Assembly: GCA_021794335.1 (NCBI GenBank)
Contig: JAJYQZ010000078.1
Location: 1-10,276, forward strand
Reading direction: 5' to 3'
From: a bacterium
GTDB lineage: Bacteria; SZUA-79; Acidulodesulfobacterales; Acidulodesulfobacteraceae
Length of the DNA stretch: 10,276 nt
Shown here: positions 6,289 through 10,276 of the stretch, piece by piece
Layout of the letters: each line of letters begins with the position of its first letter
How positions within the stretch are numbered: the first letter of the stretch is position 1
Notes under the pieces: generated by a model
The model's database searches: none
Told to the model about the DNA's origin: nothing
Seen by the model: only the letters and a program-made list of their open reading frames with translations
Made by a program: the position numbers and the translations under genes

Positions 6289-6324
6289 GCTCGAAATCGT
6301 TTTTTATTAAAAAACGTTTCGGGC
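6289..6324. other. Long hairpin upstream of the origin repeats
   Basis: The arm GCTCGAAA, then (after a one-base bulge) CGTTTTTT, pairs with AAAAAACG and TTTCGGGC across a 3-base loop. This gives 16 pairs including one G-T. There is no T-run after it, so a terminator in the plus direction is possible but not classical. It could end transcription from the control operon, or act as an origin structure such as a single-strand initiation or primer site. Confidence 0.5.
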
Positions 6325-6332
6325 TATAGTAG

Positions 6333-6381
6333 TAGTTTAAATAGGTTTAAATATGTTTAATAGGTTTAATACTAGTTTAGG
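6333..6381 (+). repeat. AT-rich tandem repeats, probable DNA unwinding element
   Basis: Five imperfect copies of TAGGTTTAA begin near 6333, 6342, 6352, 6361 and 6373, spaced about 9-12 bp. Short AT-rich tandem repeats beside iterons are the usual site of strand opening in plasmid origins. The stretch is nearly free of G and C apart from the GG or G of each copy. It might also house the rep promoter, but no convincing -35/-10 pair was found. Confidence 0.55.
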
Positions 6382-6420
6382 AAATGGCAAAACAAGTAGT
6401 GAGTAAAGGTTGTCGTCGGC

Positions 6421-6676
6421 AAAAGGCAGAAATTGAACCCCTAAAAGGCAGAAATTGAACCCCTAAAAGGCAGAAATTGAACCCCTAAAAGGCAGAAATT
6501 GAACCCCTAAAAGGCAGAAATTGAATAGCAAAAGGCAGAAATTGAACCCCTAAAAGGCAGAAATTGAATAGCAAAAGGCAGAAATTGAATAGCAAAAGGC
6601 AGAAATTGAATAGCAAAAGGCAGAAATTGAATAGCAAAAGGCAGAAATTGAATAGCAAAAGGCAGAAATTGAATAG
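6421..6676 (+). repeat. Array of 12 initiator-binding iterons
   Basis: The 17-bp core AAAAGGCAGAAATTGAA is perfectly repeated twelve times, with GGCAG at 6425, 6447, 6469, 6491, 6513, 6534, 6556, 6577, 6598, 6619, 6640 and 6661. The linkers are of only two kinds: CCCCT (22-bp period, after copies 1-4 and 6) and TAGC (21-bp period, after copies 5 and 7-11). After copy 12 the linker changes to TAGGAGA, which is the Shine-Dalgarno site of rep. Helical phasing of about two turns per repeat lets initiator monomers line up on one face. Binding to the last copies would also block rep translation or transcription, a likely autoregulation. Confidence 0.93.
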
Positions 6677-6685
6677 GAGATAAAA

Positions 6686-7891
6686 ATGGAATACGATTTA
6701 ACTTGCGAATTGTTAAATAAACCGAGTGCTATAATCGCCATGTCTATGAGTAAAACCTTGACTCTGACGCAATATAAAAATTATAACGCCTTATTGTTCT
6801 TTGCGAAAAACAGCTTGAGAAAAAAACCTACCGACTACAAGTTTGCAATTAAATTATCCGATCTTAAAGCGCTTTCTGGCGACAGAAACACTCAAAATCG
6901 CAGAACAAGAGAAGCGTTGGATGAACTTGCCCATATCGAATGCGAGTATAACGTTTTAGGAAAAGACGGTAGCGTCAAAGAAGAAAATAAGTTTATGCTC
7001 TTAGCGGGCATAACCGTAAGGCCCGGAACAGGAACCGTAGAGTATTCTTTCCCACATCAAGTTATGGATATATTGATAAATAATATGTATGCCCAAATAG
7101 ATATGGGCGTGATTAGGGATTTTAAAAATAAATACGCCATAAAGCTTTACGAACTTTGCAAAGATTACGAAAATGCTCCGGCCATACCCGTTATTGATAT
7201 TTTAAAACTAAAAAAGATATTTAATTGCGAATCTTACTCACATCTGTCGCATTTAAAAGACTTTGTCTTAAATCCCGCCGTAAACGAAATTAACGAGAAT
7301 AAATGCATACCGTTTCTGGTTAGCTATAAGCTAAATAAAGATGGCAGGGAATATCAAAGCGTCAAGTTTGCTATAAATAATAAAGGGCAATGGCAATGCG
7401 AGGAAAAGAAAGATAGCGGCGATTTGCCAAAAGAAAAGCCGCCCTTAACGCAAAGTAAAATAAAAAACACGGCGGAACCGTCATTGTTTGATTTAGAAAA
7501 CGATTCGGAAAACGATATCGTAAAAAACAAATTTTCTAAAATCAATTTTAATTTTAAAACTCGAGACTGGGAAAATATTACGGGCGAAGATAAAAAAGTC
7601 TGGGAAGAAGCTTATCCCGCCTGTGATATAGATATAGAATTTTTAAAAATGAAAGCGTGGTTACTCGCAAATCCCGACAAAAGAAAATACAACTATAAAC
7701 GTTTTATTAACAACTGGCTATCAAAGCAGCAGGATAAGGGCGGAACTAATAAATTAGACCATAGTAACGTATATCGAAAAACACTCGGTCTGAGACCGGC
7801 CGTTATGGTTAATTCGATTAACGATAAATTTTACGAAAATATACCGCATAGAGTTATTAATGTGGATACCGGCGAAGAGTATGTTTCATAA
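6686..7891 (+). CDS. Rep_3-family plasmid replication initiator
   Basis: This 401-aa initiator binds the iterons just upstream and recruits the host replisome. Two winged-helix domains of the RepE/RepB/Pi class are visible. WH1 (about 20-130) contains SKTLTLTQYKNYNALLFFAK and RRTREALDELAHIE. WH2 (about 140-232) contains the family signature FKNKYAIKLYELCKDY (146-161) and LKKIFNCESYSHLSHLKDFV. A charged linker (235-285) leads to a C-terminal segment (about 292-353) with KAWLLANPDKRKYNYKRFIN and NWLSKQQDKGG. That motif is typical of phage replisome organisers and DnaT-like proteins and is not standard in Rep_3 proteins. The ATG is set by TAGGAGA 5 bases upstream, which overlaps the last iteron. 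The helicase loader follows 24 bp downstream. Confidence 0.93.
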   Translation: MEYDLTCELLNKPSAIIAMSMSKTLTLTQYKNYNALLFFAKNSLRKKPTDYKFAIKLSDLKALSGDRNTQNRRTREALDELAHIECEYNVLGKDGSVKEENKFMLLAGITVRPGTGTVEYSFPHQVMDILINNMYAQIDMGVIRDFKNKYAIKLYELCKDYENAPAIPVIDILKLKKIFNCESYSHLSHLKDFVLNPAVNEINENKCIPFLVSYKLNKDGREYQSVKFAINNKGQWQCEEKKDSGDLPKEKPPLTQSKIKNTAEPSLFDLENDSENDIVKNKFSKINFNFKTRDWENITGEDKKVWEEAYPACDIDIEFLKMKAWLLANPDKRKYNYKRFINNWLSKQQDKGGTNKLDHSNVYRKTLGLRPAVMVNSINDKFYENIPHRVINVDTGEEYVS

Positions 7892-7915
7892 AACCAAATC
7901 AACCGGAGATTTTTT

Positions 7916-8614
7916 ATGGAAAATATTAACGATTTGATGGAACTAGTTAAAAATAATTGTATGCAGGCAGATAAACAAGGGTATCTTAACCAACTTGAAG
8001 AACGAAAAAAACAAGATGCCTTGAAATTTAAAGGAAACATCTCGGCTAAAATAGATTCTTTAATGGCTGAATCCGGCGTGCCGAAAAGGTTTTTAAACCC
8101 TAAAGGCGCCGTGAAAAAATTTGATTTAAAGCAGAGTTATTACATTTACGGCGGGGTCGGAACGGGTAAAACTGACCTTGCCGCGGCGCTCTTAAGAGAA
8201 ATTCTTTTAAGCGTCGATCCCGAGGCGGACGATTTCGGGCATTTTTATATACCGCGTAGTTCCGCCGTATTCGTTTCCGCGCCGGCGATGTTCTTAAGTA
8301 TCCGGTCTATCGCCTCCGGCAATGAAACAAGCGAACTGGATATTGTGAAAAAATACGCCGAAACAATGGTTTTGATATTGGACGACTTAGGAACGGAAAA
8401 ATTGTCCGATTGGGTCATGCAGACTTTATACGTGATTATTAACAAAAGGTACGAGAATGTATTACAGACGATAATTACGTCGAACTTCACGTTACAAGAA
8501 ATCAAAGATAATTTTCACGAAGGAATCGCTTCGAGAATTAAAGGGATGTGCGAGCCTGTAGAGCTTAAAGGGCAGGATAGAAGGTATGTCGCGAAAATAA
8601 GCTTGGCGAAATAA
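7916..8614 (+). CDS. DnaC/IstB-type AAA+ ATPase, probable replicative helicase loader
   Basis: This 232-aa AAA+ ATPase belongs to the DnaC/DnaI/IstB group. Walker A GGVGTGKT is at 79-86, Walker B VLILDDLG at 152-159, sensor-1 TSN at 188-190, and the arginine finger SRI is at 206-208 within SRIKGMCEPVEL. The N-terminal 70 residues are helical and charged, as expected for the part that grips a helicase or a partner. DnaC-like loaders place the DnaB hexamer on melted DNA, while IstB proteins assist a transposase. No istA-like gene is present, and the gene sits 24 bp after an iteron-binding initiator, so helicase loading at this origin is much more likely. GGAG about 9 bases upstream supports the ATG. 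It probably shares a transcript with rep. Confidence 0.9.
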   Translation: MENINDLMELVKNNCMQADKQGYLNQLEERKKQDALKFKGNISAKIDSLMAESGVPKRFLNPKGAVKKFDLKQSYYIYGGVGTGKTDLAAALLREILLSVDPEADDFGHFYIPRSSAVFVSAPAMFLSIRSIASGNETSELDIVKKYAETMVLILDDLGTEKLSDWVMQTLYVIINKRYENVLQTIITSNFTLQEIKDNFHEGIASRIKGMCEPVELKGQDRRYVAKISLAK

Positions 8615-8630
8615 AAAAAACCAGTCATAG

Positions 8631-8652
8631 ACCCCGCGGCTAAGACCGGGGT
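8631..8652 (+). terminator. GC-rich hairpin after the replication genes, possible terminator
   Basis: ACCCCG (8631-8636) pairs with CGGGGT (8647-8652) around a 10-base loop. It lies 16 bp after the loader gene stop. A run of seven T's occurs only about 20 bases later (8672-8678), so it is not a textbook intrinsic terminator. An RNA stability element or a protein site are alternatives. Confidence 0.35.
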
Positions 8653-8703
8653 ATTACGGCGGGAGAGATAATTTTTTTAAAAAAATAAACAAGAGGTTAA
8701 AAA

Positions 8704-8868
8704 ATGGAAGCTAAACAGGCGGGTAAATCCGTTAAATCTAAGTCTATTCCTTTTAGTATCGACAAAGACCAATACGAAAAGTTTCGCAGGCTGCAAAACG
8801 AAGCCAAGGAGCTGGGTATTGAGTTGACCCTTAAAAAAATTATTTTTGGTAAGATTAAGGAGAAATGA
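8704..8868 (+). CDS. Small 54-aa protein, probable ribbon-helix-helix type
   Basis: This 54-aa ORF is well supported by AAGAGG (8691-8696) seven bases before its ATG. After a lysine-rich start, residues 13-20 (KSIPFSID) look like a beta strand. Helix one is DQYEKFRRLQNEAKELG (about 22-38) and a second helix is LTLKKIIFGKIKEK (41-54). Strand-helix-helix with this spacing is the ribbon-helix-helix pattern of small plasmid regulators (copy control, partition or relaxase accessory proteins). The family assignment is by pattern only. Its TGA overlaps the next tiny ORF in ATGA, which suggests coupling. Its position after rep and the loader would suit a copy-number or stability function. Confidence 0.6.
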   Translation: MEAKQAGKSVKSKSIPFSIDKDQYEKFRRLQNEAKELGIELTLKKIIFGKIKEK

Positions 8869-8942
8869 TGCACATCGAGAATCTGTTGCTCGAAATAAAA
8901 TCCGATTCTCCGGAAATATTGACCCTGCCGTTGTTAAAGTAA
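8865..8942 (+). CDS. Tiny 25-aa ORF overlapping the ribbon-helix-helix gene
   Basis: A 25-codon ORF starts inside the stop of the preceding gene (ATGA overlap at 8865-8868), an arrangement typical of coupled translation. AAGGAG (8857-8862) sits just before it. The peptide MMHIENLLLEIKSDSPEILT and a short tail starts with an amphipathic helix. It is not recognised. It may be a real small protein, or the surviving start of a longer gene cut by an indel. A 71-bp gap without a gene follows, holding an AT-rich inverted repeat (GAAAAAT/ATTTTTC, 8985-9000). Confidence 0.3.
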   Translation: MMHIENLLLEIKSDSPEILTLPLLK

Positions 8943-9013
8943 GACAAAATCGGTTTATGTTAAACGGGTTTTGACGGATTTCAAGAAAAATCAATTTTTC
9001 AGGTAATTAAAAA

Positions 9014-9427
9014 ATGAATAGTAAAAATACAAGTTTGCTAAAAGACTTAGAAAAAATCATTTCTACATTAAGACCTTTTTCTAACGATGAAAACATCGCT
9101 AATGCCCTAATCGGCATAAATCAGGCTATCGAACATTTATCGCCTAAAAATAATATATTGCAGGATGGCAACGGCAGCGAAAAAAATACCGTAGAATTGA
9201 TTACCGCAAGAGGAAATAAAGTTAAAATTGATTTTTACGATACAGAGCTGGCGGCAACCGGCTATCATTCATTCGTAATTGCTCCTACGCGTATAGGAAT
9301 GTCGGCTATTGCGGCGCTTGCGGAAATTCAAAAAAATCCTAATTGTTATGCGTTTTGGGGTTTAAAATTTGCAGCAAATAACATTCAAGAGATTAAGCCA
9401 AAAAAATATGAGCGATTTATTAGATAA
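9014..9427 (+). CDS. Hypothetical protein, 137 aa, partner of the ParB-like gene
   Basis: The product is not recognised. Residues 1-45 are helical (SLLKDLEKIISTLRPF; NIANALIGINQAIEHL). A short polar linker at about 46-58 leads to a compact alpha/beta part (about 59-128) with VELITARGNKVKIDFYDTEL, a small-residue segment IGMSAIAALAEIQ, and YAFWGLKF. There is no signal peptide or membrane helix. The ATG has only a weak AGG about 10 bases upstream. The gene overlaps the ParB-like gene by 20 bp, so the two are almost certainly co-translated and probably act together. Base composition is intermediate between the AT-rich origin region and the more GC-rich gene behind it. Confidence 0.6.
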   Translation: MNSKNTSLLKDLEKIISTLRPFSNDENIANALIGINQAIEHLSPKNNILQDGNGSEKNTVELITARGNKVKIDFYDTELAATGYHSFVIAPTRIGMSAIAALAEIQKNPNCYAFWGLKFAANNIQEIKPKKYERFIR

Positions 9428-10094
9428 AATTAAAAATGCGAACCCCGAAATATTAAACAGGACAATTCGCAAGTGGAACGATTTCCCGTTTGCGTTTGTT
9501 AAAGAAAAATACTGGCAGGACGCGGGGTCGGTCAATATATTTCGGGTAGTTGGAACCGAGCATCCCGACTATGCCGGCTTGACTTGGCTATCCTTTTTAG
9601 AACTCGGCAAAAGGATGTATCTCAATTTAGACCTGTTTGATAAGAACCCGGGATACTACCGCGAGACCATAAAGAAAATACCGTCTATGTATTATCAGAG
9701 TATAGACGGCGGGGACTTATATATCGGCGGGGACGGCAACCACAGGACGGCAATAGCGAAAGCCGCTTTTTTCCTAACCGGCGAAACAACGCTGCACGGG
9801 GTAACCGTAACAGATTACCGGATAGACGGCGAAATGAAAGCGGCATTTGAAGAAATCAAGGAAACCATAAAAATTCGCAAACTGCCCATAGGCGTAGAGG
9901 TTGTATCGAAGGCCGCATCAAGGGACGATTCCGGGGGATGGATGCTGGAGAGATACGAAAACATCATTAAAACAACTGAATATCGCAGCGGCCGGGATGT
10001 TGTTTTATCTTCCGCTTCCGCTGTCAAGGAATATCTTGAAATTCTGAAAAAGAAATCCGGAATATTGGGATTCGTTAAAGGCTTTTTTAACTAA
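9408..10094 (+). CDS. ParB/sulfiredoxin-like domain protein, 228 aa
   Basis: The central motif LYIGGDGNHRTAIAKA (about 104-119) resembles box II of the ParB/Srx fold, whose GxxRxxA-type loop binds nucleotide in ParB, Srx and related nucleases. Around it are helical segments: an N-terminal DLLDKIKNANPEILNRTIRK, MYLNLDLFDKNPGYY at 70-84, and a C-terminal AVKEYLEILKKKS. No HTH is visible, so it is not a canonical partition ParB, and no ParA is present. It may be a DNase-like or nucleotide-dependent accessory protein. The start at 9408 is ATG. An upstream in-frame TTG at 9369 would extend it by 13 residues into the previous gene and is less likely. It is visibly more GC-rich than genes to its left, which suggests separate acquisition. 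Confidence 0.6.
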   Translation: MSDLLDKIKNANPEILNRTIRKWNDFPFAFVKEKYWQDAGSVNIFRVVGTEHPDYAGLTWLSFLELGKRMYLNLDLFDKNPGYYRETIKKIPSMYYQSIDGGDLYIGGDGNHRTAIAKAAFFLTGETTLHGVTVTDYRIDGEMKAAFEEIKETIKIRKLPIGVEVVSKAASRDDSGGWMLERYENIIKTTEYRSGRDVVLSSASAVKEYLEILKKKSGILGFVKGFFN

Positions 10095-10110
10095 CATTGC
10101 CGATATAATT

Positions 10111-10154
10111 CCCCGCCCGTGAGGTTGCTTCGCTTACGCTCGCAATGACGGGGG
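10111..10154. repeat. REP-like palindromic repeat element
   Basis: The element starts CCCCGCCC and ends GACGGGGG, giving an outer stem. The inner stem on the minus strand reads TTGC-GA-GC-GTAA-GC-GAA-GCAA. The minus strand carries GTCATTGCGAGCGTAAGCGA, the core of a widespread class of intergenic repeats seen in many bacterial genomes. It separates the ParB-like gene from an IS200/IS605-type gene and lies 26 bp before that gene. It may be an independent REP-like repeat or part of the left end of the insertion sequence. Confidence 0.65.
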
Positions 10155-10180
10155 ATACATAGGCAATCTAATAATAGAAT

Positions 10181-10276
10181 ATGCTGAAAACCTACAAATA
10201 CCGGCTATATCCGACAAGAAAGCAGACGGAAATCCTCAACCAGACGCTTGAGACCTGCCGTATTCTATATAACTCC
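10181..10276 (+). CDS. tnpB: IS200/IS605-family OrfB (TnpB) start, cut by the window end
   Basis: Only the first 32 codons are present and the reading frame is open to the last base. MLKTYKYRLYPTRKQTEILN followed by QTLETCRILYNS is the characteristic N-terminal helix-turn-helix segment of IS605 OrfB/TnpB proteins, including the conserved YRLYP, the helix before the C-R-Y-N region, and the YN pair. TnpB is an RNA-guided nuclease that helps IS200/IS605 elements persist, while the TnpA transposase may be absent in OrfB-only elements. No tnpA is visible upstream. There is no clear Shine-Dalgarno site. The catalytic RuvC residues lie beyond the window, so intactness cannot be judged. Confidence 0.85.
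   Translation, partial: MLKTYKYRLYPTRKQTEILNQTLETCRILYNS

Larger units (their letters stand above)
6283..6676. other. Predicted iteron-type origin of replication
   Basis: This gene-free region of about 450 bp between the HTH gene and the initiator holds the standard parts of a Rep_3 theta-replication origin: a hairpin, an AT-rich repeated segment suited to strand opening, and twelve initiator-binding direct repeats directly before the rep gene. The octamer TCGTCGGC occurs at 6283-6290 and again at 6413-6420, so it brackets the AT-rich part. No DnaA box near consensus was found, which could mean the initiator opens the origin with little DnaA help. Confidence 0.8.
10111..10276 (+). mobile_element. 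Left part of an IS200/IS605-type (IS1341-like) element
   Basis: An OrfB/TnpB start with no preceding tnpA, next to a palindromic structure at 10111-10154, suggests an OrfB-only element. IS200/IS605 elements carry subterminal hairpins and lack terminal inverted repeats. The exact left boundary cannot be set here; the palindrome is used as a provisional edge. Confidence 0.5.

Noticed and set aside
6421..6676. Regular direct repeats that could suggest a CRISPR array
   Set aside because: The linkers are only 4-5 bp and of two fixed kinds, with no unique spacers, and the array abuts a Rep_3 initiator. It is an iteron array.
6550..6741. Minus-strand ORF encoding a repeated CYSISAF peptide
   Set aside because: It is an artefact of the 21-bp iteron period, which keeps the frame open, and it has no start context or conserved domain.
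7916..8614. IstB transposition helper of an IS21-type element
   Set aside because: No IstA transposase or IS21 ends are present, and the gene is coupled to a replication initiator. Helicase loader is the better reading.
8677..8994. 105-codon minus-strand ORF opposite the small genes
   Set aside because: It lies antisense to the 54-aa gene, which has a good ribosome binding site, and its translation shows no recognisable domain.
8971..8999. Promoter for the 137-aa gene starting at TTGACG
   Set aside because: The -35 is good, but the hexamer 17 bp downstream (ATTTTT) is a poor -10, so it is not supported as a feature.
9369..9407. Longer N-terminus of the ParB-like protein
   Set aside because: The extension depends on a TTG start 59 bp inside the previous gene. 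The ATG at 9408 gives a usual short overlap.

Overview
This looks like the replication and control core of a low-GC mobile replicon (a plasmid, or an integrative element with its own origin) joined to a small accessory operon that resembles a defence cargo. The DNA is bacterial. It has Shine-Dalgarno sites, sigma70-type promoters, a tRNA with encoded CCA and tightly overlapping genes, and it is AT-rich throughout, most strongly in the helicase gene. The host cannot be named from the sequence. Nothing in the window is a housekeeping gene except the tRNA.

Left edge (1-152): a tRNA-Gly(CCC) gene behind a good sigma70 promoter. Left arm, minus strand (239-5395): read from right to left, a LexA/CI-type repressor (HTH plus S24 peptidase) is followed by a UvrD/HelD-like helicase with an N-terminal GxxxG-repeat leader. 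Then come an unrecognised 71-aa protein and a 36-aa ORF (possibly one frameshifted gene), an abortive-infection protein with a HEPN Rx6H motif, a single-pass membrane protein and a gamma-glutamylcyclotransferase-like protein. All six or seven lie on one strand with mostly short gaps, so they may form one operon.

Switch (5402-5551): a divergent control region. The rightward promoter (TTGACA, 17 bp, TAATAT) contains a perfect 19-bp palindrome that is a natural operator. A degenerate copy lies 33 bp upstream and another perfect palindrome lies next to that.

Right arm, plus strand (5552-8614): a Cro-like protein, a small basic protein and an excisionase/HTH_17-type DNA-binding protein overlap one another. 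They are followed by a 450-bp origin region with a hairpin, an AT-rich repeated segment and twelve direct-repeat iterons. The last iteron runs into the ribosome binding site of a Rep_3-family initiator. The next gene is a DnaC/IstB-type helicase loader. The initiator also carries a C-terminal segment like those of phage replisome organisers, which may contact the loader or helicase.

Right end (8615-10276): a GC-rich hairpin, a 54-aa probable ribbon-helix-helix protein with an overlapping 25-aa ORF, and a coupled pair of genes (137 aa unknown; 228 aa with a ParB/sulfiredoxin-like GDGNHR motif). A REP-like palindrome follows, then the start of an IS200/IS605-family OrfB/TnpB gene cut by the window end.

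Inferred logic: the S24 repressor holds down the rightward replication operon. Self-cleavage after DNA damage would release Cro, the HTH protein, and possibly the initiator and loader. The repressor-side operon carries the helicase and HEPN genes and would be expressed in the maintained state. No integrase, relaxase or partition ATPase is visible.
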